This document shows positions 1-7,763 of a stretch of 64,000 bases of DNA, in pieces; the stretch's first letter is position 1; each line of letters begins with the position of its first letter. The notes beneath the pieces were generated by a model, which was not told the origin of the DNA, made no database searches, and saw only the letters and a program-made list of their open reading frames with translations. Both the position numbers and the translations under genes were made by a program. The DNA comes from Microbacterium sp. (lineage in GTDB: Bacteria > Actinomycetota > Actinomycetes > Actinomycetales > Microbacteriaceae). The DNA lies in the NCBI GenBank assembly GCA_013823625.1, contig PNMM01000002.1, forward strand, positions 641,061 through 705,060. The letters run 5' to 3'.

Positions 1-115
1 CGTCAACAGGTCATCCCCATCCGCCAAGGAAGTTATCCACAGGCTGTCCCCAGTGTGCGAAACGTGCAATGAAACTGAACGACTGCTGTGTCGAATGCAC
101 CGAAAGGCTCGTCGC
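1..115. other. Edge of the dnaA-dnaN intergenic region, probable part of oriC
   Basis: Non-coding sequence downstream of dnaA. It contains one perfect DnaA box (TTATCCACA, 33-41). In actinobacteria oriC normally lies between dnaA and dnaN, so this is probably the right edge of the origin. The rest would lie left of base 1, where dnaN is expected but not visible. The short forward ORF at 53-337 is a shadow of dnaA. Confidence 0.6.
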
Positions 116-1528
116 TTAGCCGTAGCGGTGGTTTTGCTTGATGCGACTCGTGAGCTCGGTGACTTGGTTGTAGATCGACCGGCGCTCTTTCATGAGGTCG
201 CTGATCTTCTTGTTGGCGTACATCACCGTGGTGTGATCTCGGTTGCCGAAGAGCTGCCCGATTTTGGGCAGCGACAGGTTGGTCAGTTCACGACAGAGGT
301 ACATCGCGATCTGTCGCGCTGTGGCAACCGCTTGTGATCGAGACGAGCCATAGAGATCGTCGACGGTTAGCTTGAAGTAGGCAGCGGTGTGATTGATGAT
401 GTCGACCGGCGCGATGACATTGTCTTCATCGAGAGTGATGAGATCTTTCAGCACCGTCTGGACGAGCTGCATGTCGACTGCTGTTCGGTTGAGGTTCGCG
501 AACGCCGTAACCCTGATGAGTGTGCCTTCGAGTTCGCGGATGTTGCTCGAGACTTTCGAGGCGATGTACTCGAGCACGTCATCCCGAACCTGCAGTTTGT
601 CGTTCTGCGCCTTCTTGCGAAGAATCGCGATGCGCGTCTCGAGGTCGGGTGCTTGAACGTCGGTGATGAGCCCCCACTCGAACCGGCTGCGCATGCGGTC
701 TTCAAAGCCCGTGAGGTGCTTGGGCGGCAAGTCGCTCGTGATGACCACCTGCTTGTTGTGGTCATGCAGTGTGTTGAAGGTGTGGAAGAACGCCTCTTGC
801 GTCGAGTCTTTGCCCTGCAAGAACTGAATGTCGTCGATGAGCAAGATGTCGATCTCGCGGTAGCGCGACTGAAAGAGGCTTGCCCGGTTGTTGGCGATCG
901 AGTTGATGAAGTCGTTCGTGAACTCTTCAGAGCTGACGTAGCGAACACGGATTCCCGGGTAGAGGCTCTCGGCGTAGTGGCCGATGGCGTGAAGCAAGTG
1001 GGTTTTGCCCAGACCCGATTCGCCATAGATGAAGAGAGGGTTATAGGCCTTGGCCGGCGCCTCGGCCACCGCGACGGCGGCCGCGTGCGCGAAGCGGTTC
1101 GACCCCCCGATGACGAAGTTGTCGAAGCTGTACTTGTCATTGAGACGGCTGTCGCCGCGTCGACCCGACGCATCGGTCGTCGTGGGCGCAACACTGTTCT
1201 CGATATACAGCGGGCTTTGTTCCATGGGCTCAACGCCGGCGTCGAGCTCTTCATTCTGAATCTCAGGATTCACGACGATGGCGAAGCTCGACACCGTCTC
1301 GCCCGCGACGGTCGTGAGAGCGCTAAGGAGGGGGAGACGGATGCGTTGCTCCAGCATTCCGCGCGTGAGCTCGTTGGGGACCTCGAGATAGAAGGTGCCC
1401 GCCATGACGCCGCGCGGCTCGACCAAGTTAATGAAGCCGTGCAGCTGGGGCGTGATGCGATCGTCAGCAGTGAGCACTGCCTTCACCGACTCCCACAAGT
1501 CGTGCGGGGAATCGGTTTCGTCAGGCAT
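116..1528 (-). CDS. dnaA: Chromosomal replication initiator protein DnaA
   Basis: AAA+ initiator that binds DnaA boxes at oriC and loads the helicase. The 470-aa product shows the Walker A motif GESGLGKTHLLHAIG, the Walker B motif LLIDDIQFLQGK, and the domain IV DnaA signature ending in RDHTTVMYANKKI. The ORF track starts 24 residues earlier, but the ATG at 1526-1528 is preferred: it is preceded on the minus strand by an AAGGAG ribosome-binding site and begins MPDETD, a normal DnaA domain I. It is transcribed towards the origin edge at 1-115 and away from rpmH. Confidence 0.97.
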   Translation of the reverse strand: MPDETDSPHDLWESVKAVLTADDRITPQLHGFINLVEPRGVMAGTFYLEVPNELTRGMLEQRIRLPLLSALTTVAGETVSSFAIVVNPEIQNEELDAGVEPMEQSPLYIENSVAPTTTDASGRRGDSRLNDKYSFDNFVIGGSNRFAHAAAVAVAEAPAKAYNPLFIYGESGLGKTHLLHAIGHYAESLYPGIRVRYVSSEEFTNDFINSIANNRASLFQSRYREIDILLIDDIQFLQGKDSTQEAFFHTFNTLHDHNKQVVITSDLPPKHLTGFEDRMRSRFEWGLITDVQAPDLETRIAILRKKAQNDKLQVRDDVLEYIASKVSSNIRELEGTLIRVTAFANLNRTAVDMQLVQTVLKDLITLDEDNVIAPVDIINHTAAYFKLTVDDLYGSSRSQAVATARQIAMYLCRELTNLSLPKIGQLFGNRDHTTVMYANKKISDLMKERRSIYNQVTELTSRIKQNHRYG

Positions 1529-1828
1529 CGCCCAGCTCCTTCGGTGAAAAACGCGCGACGTGATGAGGTGGACGCCGCTGTGGATAAGTTGTCGATGCAC
1601 CCACAGAGGAGGCGTCGAGAAGACTGGTGCCTACTGTAATCCGACGCGGCGCGTCGTTACCAATGGTCTTTGCACATCATGTGGATAATGCACTCTCGCA
1701 CCGAGGGAGTTTGACCGGGGCATGGTCGGGACCTATTGTTAACCGGTTGACTTCTGTCCGGACCTGAATCGCAGCGATCGGACATCCGAGTTCCGTCGTC
1801 GCTGGCCCTGAGGGCCGAGGAGAGAACC
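1529..1828. promoter_or_regulatory. dnaA-rpmH divergent intergenic region with two DnaA boxes
   Basis: 300 bp between the divergent dnaA and rpmH genes. Two perfect DnaA boxes read TGTGGATAA on the plus strand, at 1579-1587 and 1680-1688. They probably mediate DnaA autoregulation or extend the origin. The rpmH promoter (separate entry) is on the right side. I could not assign a convincing dnaA promoter; a TACAGT hexamer on the minus strand (1633-1638) is a weak -10 candidate. Confidence 0.6.
1711..1739 (+). promoter_or_regulatory. rpmH promoter
   Basis: TTGACC (1711-1716) and TATTGT (1734-1739) are separated by 17 bp, a good sigma-70/HrdB-type promoter. It leaves an untranslated leader of roughly 80 nt before rpmH, with a GAGGAGAGA Shine-Dalgarno stretch just before the ATG. 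It probably drives the rpmH-rnpA-yidD-yidC-khpB-rsmG run. Confidence 0.6.
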
Positions 1829-1966
1829 ATGACCAAGCGCACCTTCCAGCCGAACAACCGCCGCCGGGCGAAGGTTCACGGCTTCCGTCTGCGCATGCGC
1901 ACTCGCGCTGGCCGCGCCATTCTCGCTGCGCGCCGCCGCAAGGGCCGCAGCGAACTCTCCGCTTAA
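1829..1966 (+). CDS. rpmH: 50S ribosomal protein L34
   Basis: A 45-aa gene too short for the ORF track. The translation starts [19 protein letters not shown] and is extremely rich in Arg/Lys, the L34 hallmark. It is the first gene of the origin-linked operon, 8 bp before rnpA, which is the universal bacterial order. A strong purine-rich ribosome-binding site precedes the ATG. Confidence 0.97.
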   Translation: MTKRTFQPNNRRRAKVHGFRLRMRTRAGRAILAARRRKGRSELSA

Positions 1967-1974
1967 GCACGCCG

Positions 1975-2313
1975 GTGCTCCCGCGAGCTCACCGGGTCGT
2001 CGTTGCCGACGATTTCCGGAGGGCTGTGCGCCGTGGCCGGCGCACGAGCACGCCGCACGCAGTGGTGTATCGCGTGAGTGGTGAGCCCAGCGGGCCGCGT
2101 TTCGGGGTCATCGTGTCGAAGCAGGTCGGAGGCGCTGTCGTGCGCAATCGCATTCGGCGCCGCATCCAGGCGATCTGCGCCTCGTCGTTGACGACCGTTC
2201 CAGCGGCCGAGCTCATTGTCGTCCGCGTTCTTCCGGGTGCGCATGAGGCCTCGTGGGATACCCTGCGGTCGGAGATCGGTGACGGATTGCGACGGGCGGT
2301 GACGGCTTCATGA
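1975..2313 (+). CDS. rnpA: Ribonuclease P protein component
   Basis: Basic protein subunit of RNase P, which supports 5' maturation of tRNAs. The 112-aa product contains the family signature region VRNRIRRRIQ and begins MLPRAHRV from a GTG codon, like typical RnpA N termini. It lies 8 bp after rpmH and overlaps yidD by 4 bp (ATGA), indicating translational coupling. Confidence 0.93.
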   Translation: MLPRAHRVVVADDFRRAVRRGRRTSTPHAVVYRVSGEPSGPRFGVIVSKQVGGAVVRNRIRRRIQAICASSLTTVPAAELIVVRVLPGAHEASWDTLRSEIGDGLRRAVTAS

Positions 2314-2627
2314 ACGAGACGCTCGTTCGCGGTGCCCGCGCGATCGCACTCATCCCCCGCAATCTCGTGGTGATCGTCTTGCGTGGATACCGTGCCGTCA
2401 TCTCGCCGCTCTACGGCGACGTCTGCCGGTACTACCCCAGCTGTTCGGCCTACGCTCTGGGTTCGGTTCAAGAACACGGTGTCGTGAAGGGCGGGTGGCT
2501 GGCGTCACGTCGCCTCGCTCGGTGTCACCCGTGGGCCGAAGGCGGCATCGACGATTGGCCCGTCAAAGAGAACTCTCCCTATCGGCGAACCCGCTGGGGC
2601 TTGATCGTGCTTGAGAGAAAGGCATAA
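2310..2627 (+). CDS. yidD: Membrane protein insertion efficiency factor YidD
   Basis: Small protein that helps YidC-dependent membrane insertion. The 105-aa product has the family core YRAVISPLYG followed by CRYYPSCSAYA, with its paired cysteines, and a later RCHPW motif. Its start overlaps the rnpA stop (ATGA), and yidC follows 9 bp after its stop. Confidence 0.94.
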   Translation: MNETLVRGARAIALIPRNLVVIVLRGYRAVISPLYGDVCRYYPSCSAYALGSVQEHGVVKGGWLASRRLARCHPWAEGGIDDWPVKENSPYRRTRWGLIVLERKA

Positions 2628-2636
2628 CCCGCCACT

Positions 2637-3596
2637 ATGGATATCTTCGCCATCATCCTCTGGCCCATTAAGTGGGCGATCGAGGCGATCCTCGTGGGCT
2701 TCCACACGCTCTTCACCGTCATGGGCCTCGAGAGCGAGGCGGGCCTCACCTGGGTGCTGTCGATCGCTGGCCTCGTGGTGGTCGTGCGCGCAGCCCTGAT
2801 TCCGATCTTCGTGCGTCAGATTCAGAACCAGCGCAAGATGCTCGAGATCTCTCCTGACCTCAAGAAGATTCAAGACAAGTACCGCGGTAAGCGTGACCAG
2901 TTCTCGCGCGAGGCGATGTCGCGCGAGACGATGGCGCTCTACAAGAAGCACGGCACGAACCCCCTCTCGTCGTGCCTGCCGATCTTGCTGCAGATGCCGA
3001 TCTTCTTCGGCCTCTTCTCGGTGCTCAACAGCTCGTTCATGGGCCTCTCTGGTGTGGGCCTTCTGAACGAACAGCTCTCGCAAGAGTTCGGTCGGGCAAC
3101 TCTCTTTGGCATCGCTCCTCTCGGCGCGACGATGGTCAACAACGGCGGAAACGTCTGGGTGATTGTCATTGCGGCCGTGCTCATCGTTCTGATGACGGCC
3201 TCGCAGTTCATCACGCAGCTGCAGATCATGTCGAAGAACCAGAGCCCCGAGATGAAGGCCTCGCCGATGTATCGGCAGCAACGCATCTTGCTCTACATCC
3301 TCCCCGTGGTCTTCTTGTTCTCGGGCGTCGCCTTCCCGCTCGGCGTGATGTTCTACTGGTTCGTCTCCAACATCTGGACGATGGTGCAGCAGTTCATCGT
3401 CATCCGGAACATGCCGACTCCCGGTAGTGAAGCGGCGTTGGCGCGAGAGGCCCGCCTGGCCAAGAGGCGTCAGCGTAAGGGCATCGTTGACCCCGAGTCG
3501 GAAAACGGCGGCTCGCTCGCCGTCGAAGAGCCCAAGAAGACCCAGCGCGCCCAGCCGGTCAACAAGAACCGCGCGAAGAAGAAGGGTGGTCGCTAG
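2637..3596 (+). CDS. yidC: Membrane protein insertase YidC/Oxa1
   Basis: Polytopic insertase for inner-membrane proteins, acting alone or with SecYEG. The 319-aa length fits the Gram-positive/actinobacterial class without the large periplasmic P1 domain. There is an N-terminal hydrophobic segment, then the conserved cytoplasmic loop with IQDKYRGKRDQ and ALYKKHGTNPLSSCLP, three to four further membrane spans (IFFGLFSVL, VIVIAAVLIVLM, LFSGVAFPLGVMFYWF), and a basic tail ending NKNRAKKKGGR. It lies in operon with yidD and khpB. Confidence 0.95.
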   Translation: MDIFAIILWPIKWAIEAILVGFHTLFTVMGLESEAGLTWVLSIAGLVVVVRAALIPIFVRQIQNQRKMLEISPDLKKIQDKYRGKRDQFSREAMSRETMALYKKHGTNPLSSCLPILLQMPIFFGLFSVLNSSFMGLSGVGLLNEQLSQEFGRATLFGIAPLGATMVNNGGNVWVIVIAAVLIVLMTASQFITQLQIMSKNQSPEMKASPMYRQQRILLYILPVVFLFSGVAFPLGVMFYWFVSNIWTMVQQFIVIRNMPTPGSEAALAREARLAKRRQRKGIVDPESENGGSLAVEEPKKTQRAQPVNKNRAKKKGGR

Positions 3597-3599
3597 ACC

Positions 3600-4127
3600 A
3601 TGACCGACACCGTAGAGAATGTGCTCGACCCGATGACCGTCGAAGAGCCAGTCGGCACGACGGCGCATGAGTCGACCGATGCTGACGAGGGCGACATCGC
3701 CGCCGACTATCTCGAAGAGCTGCTTGACCTGGCTGACCTCGATGGCGACATCGAGATCGCTTCGCGAGGCGGGCGCATCTACCTGTCGATCGAGGCGGAA
3801 GAGGCGGATGCCCTGCGCACCCTGTCGAAGCCCGACACCGTCTCGGCCCTGCAAGAGCTCACGCGACTCGCGGTGCACGCTCGCACCGGCGAGTTCTCGC
3901 GCCTCATCCTCGACATCGCCGGATCCCGAGACGCACGCGCCGACGAGCTTCAGCGTCTTGTCGACCGCGCGATCGAACGCATCGACGCGGGCGCGGCCTC
4001 CGCTGCTCTGCCGCCCATGTCGAGCTACGAGCGCAAGCTCGTGCACGACCTCGTGGGCGAGCGTGGATTCACCTCGGAGTCGGAGGGCGAAGGGGCCGAG
4101 CGCCACACCGTCATCCGTCGTGGCTAA
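3600..4127 (+). CDS. khpB: RNA-binding protein KhpB/Jag (KH and R3H domains)
   Basis: Likely RNA chaperone that partners KhpA. The 175-aa product has an acidic N terminus (about residues 1-45), a KH-like domain (about 50-115), and an R3H domain beginning MSSYERKLVHDLV that keeps the Arg-x3-His pattern. The N-terminal Jag-N domain of Firmicutes is absent, as is usual in actinobacteria. It starts 3 bp after yidC and overlaps rsmG by 8 bp. Confidence 0.92.
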   Translation: MTDTVENVLDPMTVEEPVGTTAHESTDADEGDIAADYLEELLDLADLDGDIEIASRGGRIYLSIEAEEADALRTLSKPDTVSALQELTRLAVHARTGEFSRLILDIAGSRDARADELQRLVDRAIERIDAGAASAALPPMSSYERKLVHDLVGERGFTSESEGEGAERHTVIRRG

Positions 4128-4815
4128 CGACAACTCCCCCACTGTTTCACGTGAAACATTCGTGACCTCGTCGAGCCCTGTTGTGATCGAGCCAGAGCCG
4201 GCCGCGGCCGCCGTGGTTTTTGGGGAACACATCGAGCGCGCGCGGGCGTTCACGGCACACCTCGGCGAGCAGGGCGAGACCTTGGGCCTTATTGGCCCAC
4301 TCGAGGCGGCTCGCCTCTGGTCACGCCACATCATCAACTGTGCGGTGGTGGCACCGTTCCTCACCGCTCACGGCCGCGTCGCTGATGTGGGAAGCGGCGC
4401 GGGTCTACCGGGCCTTGTGTTGGCCATCGCTCGCCCCGATGTGCACCTGACGCTGATCGAGCCCATGGAACGCCGAACCGATTGGTTGCGCGACGAGAGC
4501 GAGCGGCTGGGGCTCACGAACGTCACGGTGCTGCGGGCCCGTGCTGAAGAAGCGGTGTCGGCGGGTCCCTTCGATCAAGTGACTGCCCGCGCAGTGAGCG
4601 CGCTGACGAAACTTGTTCCCCTCACAGCACCCCTGGCTCGCGCCGGAGGAGAGCTGATCTTCTTGAAGGGAGCGCGCATCACCGAGGAGATTTCCGCCGC
4701 GACATCGGTGCTTCGCCGCCATCGCGTAACCGACATCGAGGTGATCGAGCTCGGTGAGGGCATCGTGCCCGAAGTGACCCGACTGTTTCGGGCTACAGTA
4801 GGCGGGGCATCCTGA
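4120..4815 (+). CDS. rsmG: 16S rRNA (guanine-N7) methyltransferase RsmG
   Basis: SAM-dependent methyltransferase acting on 16S rRNA G527 (E. coli numbering). The glycine-rich SAM loop VADVGSGAGLPGLVLAIA is clear. The ORF track merges it with upstream frame-open sequence. The likely start is the GTG at 4120, overlapping the khpB stop by 8 bp and giving 231 aa. A parS site lies inside the first codons and encodes the VSRETF segment. Confidence 0.93.
   Translation: MANDNSPTVSRETFVTSSSPVVIEPEPAAAAVVFGEHIERARAFTAHLGEQGETLGLIGPLEAARLWSRHIINCAVVAPFLTAHGRVADVGSGAGLPGLVLAIARPDVHLTLIEPMERRTDWLRDESERLGLTNVTVLRARAEEAVSAGPFDQVTARAVSALTKLVPLTAPLARAGGELIFLKGARITEEISAATSVLRRHRVTDIEVIELGEGIVPEVTRLFRATVGGAS
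4143..4158. promoter_or_regulatory. parS site 1 (ParB binding)
   Basis: Perfect 16-bp palindrome TGTTTCACGTGAAACA, the bacterial parS consensus. It lies inside the 5' coding end of rsmG, about 1.7 kb from parB, and should nucleate ParB loading for segregation of the origin region. Confidence 0.95.
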
Positions 4816-4872
4816 CGTTCTGCGGTCTTTGACGGCGGTGCGGATGCTCGCCCGGCGTCACGCGATGACGCC

Positions 4873-4888
4873 CGTTTCACGTGAAACA
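4873..4888. promoter_or_regulatory. parS site 2 (ParB binding)
   Basis: CGTTTCACGTGAAACA matches parS at 15 of 16 positions (first base C instead of T). It lies in the rsmG-parA gap, 20 bp upstream of the parA GTG, where it could also influence parAB expression. Confidence 0.9.
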
Positions 4889-4908
4889 TTCGAGCAGGAG
4901 GCTCAAGA

Positions 4909-5802
4909 GTGACGACCCAGGGACAGTACGACGAGACCACGCCTTTGGCGCGCGAGGTCGCCGAAATCACCCGTCGCCGCATTGCGCTCGAAGCAACGAC
5001 GCTCCCATTGCCGGCGTCGACCCGCGTGTTCACCGTGTCGAACCAAAAGGGTGGCGTGGGAAAGACCACCACGACCGTCAACCTTGCAGCGGCTTTGGCG
5101 CGGTCGGGTGCACGCGTGCTCGTGATCGACCTCGACCCCCAGGGAAACGCGTCGACGGCCCTCGGCGTCGAGCACCGCGCTGAAACACCCAGTGTGTACG
5201 ACGTCGTGGTGGGCGACGTTGCGCTTGCTGACGTCGTGCAGAAGAGCCCCGAGTTCGACCAGCTCTATTGCGTTCCGGCGACCATTCACCTCGCCGGAGC
5301 CGAGATCGAGCTCGTCTCGCTCGTCGCCCGCGAGCAGCGACTGCGCACGGCCCTTGACGCGTTCCTCGCGGCGCAAGAAGACATGTTCCACTACGTGTTC
5401 ATCGACTGCCCGCCGTCGCTGGGCCTGCTCACGATCAACGCCTTCGTCGCGGCGCGCGAAGTGCTCATTCCCATTCAGTGCGAGTACTACGCCCTCGAAG
5501 GCCTCAGCCAGCTTCTCAACAGCATTCAACTCATCGAGCGTCATTTGAACCCCCAGCTTCGGGTCTCGACGATCTTGTTGACGATGTACGACTCTCGTAC
5601 CAACCTGGCCAATCAGGTCGTCGACGATGTGCGCGAGCACTTTCCCCAGCAAGCCCTCACGACCGTCATTCCTCGCTCGGTGCGCATCAGTGAGGCGCCG
5701 AGCTACGGCCAGAGCGTCATCAGCTACGACGAGGGGTCACCGGGCTCGCTCTCATACCTTGAGGCAGCAGCCGAGATCGCACACCGCGGGGTGAGTGCCT
5801 GA
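4909..5802 (+). CDS. parA: Chromosome partitioning ATPase ParA
   Basis: Deviant-Walker ATPase that moves ParB-parS complexes. The 297-aa product has the motif NQKGGVGKTTTTVNLA with the signature lysine, the Walker B-like VFIDCPPSLGLLT, and the VLIDLDPQGN motif. The GTG start at 4909 is set by an AGGAGG ribosome-binding site 7 nt upstream and by an in-frame stop just before. The stop overlaps the parB start (TGATG). Confidence 0.96.
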   Translation: MTTQGQYDETTPLAREVAEITRRRIALEATTLPLPASTRVFTVSNQKGGVGKTTTTVNLAAALARSGARVLVIDLDPQGNASTALGVEHRAETPSVYDVVVGDVALADVVQKSPEFDQLYCVPATIHLAGAEIELVSLVAREQRLRTALDAFLAAQEDMFHYVFIDCPPSLGLLTINAFVAAREVLIPIQCEYYALEGLSQLLNSIQLIERHLNPQLRVSTILLTMYDSRTNLANQVVDDVREHFPQQALTTVIPRSVRISEAPSYGQSVISYDEGSPGSLSYLEAAAEIAHRGVSA

Positions 5803-6755
5803 TGGCTCAGAAACGTACCGGGTTGGGCCGTGGCATCGGTGCCCTCATTCCCACGGGCGAGGGCGAGCGGCCCGTCGACGTCTTCTTCCCCGCGCCTGCC
5901 ACGACTGAGGGTGAAGAGCTCGCGGTCGTTCCCGGCGCCCGTCTCGCGGCCATCGCGCCGAGCGACATCGTGCCGAACCCCCAGCAGCCCCGCACCGAGT
6001 TCCGCGAAGAAGAACTCGCTGAGCTCGTGCACTCTGTGCGCGAGTTCGGGGTACTGCAGCCCATCGTGGTGCGCGAGCGCACGGGAGCCCGGGCAGGAGA
6101 GCCCGCCTACGAGTTGATCATGGGCGAGCGGCGTCTGCGGGCATCCACGATCGCCGGCCTCGAGGTGATTCCCGCGATCGTGCGCAATACGAGCGACGAC
6201 AACATGCTGCGGGATGCTCTGCTCGAGAACCTGCACCGGGCGCAGCTCAACGCTCTCGAAGAGGCCAGCGCGTACCAGCAGTTGCTCGAAGACTTTGGCA
6301 TCACGCAAGAGCAGCTCGCCGAGCGTCTCGGCCGCTCGCGGCCGCAGATCACCAACACGCTGCGCTTGCTCAAGCTTCCGCCGCAAGTGCAGGCGCGGGT
6401 CGCTGCTGGCGTGCTCACGCCGGGCCACGCTCGGGCGATTCTCGCGGCGGGCAGCACGCCGGCCATGCTCAAGCTGTCGGACAAGATCGTCAACGAAGAG
6501 CTTTCGGTGCGTCAGGCGGAAGCCGCGGCATCGCTGCTCAGCGGCTCTGGCCCCCGCGTTCCCGTCGCCAAGAAGCCGTCGGCCGGATCACGACAGGGTC
6601 AGCTCAACGAGATCGCTGAGCGCCTGGGCGACCGCCTCGACACTCGCGTCACGATCAGCCTGGGTCAGAAGAAGGGCACAGTCGTTATCGACTTTGCGAC
6701 TATCGGTGACCTCAACCGCATTCTGGGCGAACTGGGCGACGACGGCTTTCGCTAA
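5802..6755 (+). CDS. parB: Chromosome partitioning protein ParB
   Basis: CTPase/DNA-clamp protein that loads at parS. The 317-aa product begins with KRTGLGRGIGALIP, typical of ParB N termini. The ParB/Srx CTP-binding fold follows, with PNPQQPRTEF and the GERRLRA motif, then a helix-turn-helix (ITQEQLAERLGRSRPQITNTL) and a C-terminal dimerisation region. It shares one base with the parA stop. Confidence 0.96.
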   Translation: MAQKRTGLGRGIGALIPTGEGERPVDVFFPAPATTEGEELAVVPGARLAAIAPSDIVPNPQQPRTEFREEELAELVHSVREFGVLQPIVVRERTGARAGEPAYELIMGERRLRASTIAGLEVIPAIVRNTSDDNMLRDALLENLHRAQLNALEEASAYQQLLEDFGITQEQLAERLGRSRPQITNTLRLLKLPPQVQARVAAGVLTPGHARAILAAGSTPAMLKLSDKIVNEELSVRQAEAAASLLSGSGPRVPVAKKPSAGSRQGQLNEIAERLGDRLDTRVTISLGQKKGTVVIDFATIGDLNRILGELGDDGFR

Positions 6756-6767
6756 CCCGATGCGCGC

Positions 6768-7763
6768 CTAGGCGCGTGAGTCGCGCACGGCGGCTTGGGC
6801 AAGCTCGGCGTAGACCCACCCGACGTCGTGACCGGCGGCTTCGAGAGCGAGAGCGAACGTTGACGTCTCGGTGAGACCCGGCATGACGCTCGCCTCGAGA
6901 AACCACGGGGTGCCGGCGCCATCGATGATGAGGTCGATGCGGCTGATGTGGCGCAGGCCGAGGGCACGGTGCGCCGCGAGAGCCACCTCGGTCGCGCGTG
7001 CGGCCGTGGCGTCGTCAATGCGGGCCGGCGCGTAGAAGCGCGTCTCTCCGGCGTTGTAGCGCGCCTCAAAGCCGTAGACGCCCGACAGCGGCTCGATCTC
7101 GACCGCCGGCAAGGCGACGGGCCCGTCGCCCGTATCGATGATGCCGATCGCAACCTCAACACCCGTGATGCGTTGCTCGATGAGGGCAACGTCGCAGTAC
7201 GTGTAGGCGAGCACCATCGCGCGACGCAGCTCGTCATCCGTATTGACGAGGCTCACGCCCTGCGCTGAGCCGCCCTGGGCCGGCTTGACGGCCAAAGGCG
7301 GCGGAAGCTCTCCGCGCACGACCGACAGCACACTCTCGGCGCCGAGCTCGCGAAACGCATCGCGGGTGAGAGCGATCGAGTGTGGCGTCGGAACCCCCGC
7401 GCGCTCGACGATCGTCTTGGCGCGCGGCTTGTCCCAGGCGAGGCGCGTTGAACTCGCGGATGATCCGACGTAGGGCAGCCCAAGAAACTCGAGCAGGCTG
7501 CGCAAGGCACCGTCTTCGCCGCTCGCGCCGTGCAGAGTCGGCCACACGACATCGGGCCGGGTGGCGAGCAGCGCGGGCAGCAGCGCGGCATCCGGGTCGA
7601 GCAGTGTCACCTCGAGCCCGTGGGCGGCAAGGCCGTCGGCGACGCGGCGCCCCGACTTGAGCGAGATATCACGCTCGTGCGAAATGCCGCCGGCAAGAAC
7701 GACGACGCGCTGGGCGGGAGAGGGAGCGGGGGAGTCGGTCATGAGCGCAGCATCCGTCGTCAA
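6768..7763 (-). CDS. D-alanine--D-alanine ligase-like ATP-grasp protein
   Basis: 331-aa ATP-grasp enzyme. It has the Ddl-type N-terminal motif VVVLAGGISHERDISLKSG and the central VKPAQGGSAQGV. Near the C terminus it has WFLEASVMPGLTETS. Canonical Ddl proteins carry EVNT-PG at that last position, with the Asn binding magnesium; here the residue is Ser, so the enzyme may be divergent. The start is uncertain: a TTG at 7763 overlaps the preceding aminotransferase stop (TTGA), while an ATG at 7742 would shorten it by 7 residues. It converges with parB, 12 bp between the ends. Whether it is the housekeeping Ddl cannot be told from this window. Confidence 0.75.
   Translation of the reverse strand: MTTDAALMTDSPAPSPAQRVVVLAGGISHERDISLKSGRRVADGLAAHGLEVTLLDPDAALLPALLATRPDVVWPTLHGASGEDGALRSLLEFLGLPYVGSSASSTRLAWDKPRAKTIVERAGVPTPHSIALTRDAFRELGAESVLSVVRGELPPPLAVKPAQGGSAQGVSLVNTDDELRRAMVLAYTYCDVALIEQRITGVEVAIGIIDTGDGPVALPAVEIEPLSGVYGFEARYNAGETRFYAPARIDDATAARATEVALAAHRALGLRHISRIDLIIDGAGTPWFLEASVMPGLTETSTFALALEAAGHDVGWVYAELAQAAVRDSRA

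Noticed and set aside
2505-4364. 619-aa minus-strand ORF
   Set aside because: Runs antisense through yidC, khpB and the start of rsmG; His/Arg/Asp-rich shadow translation.
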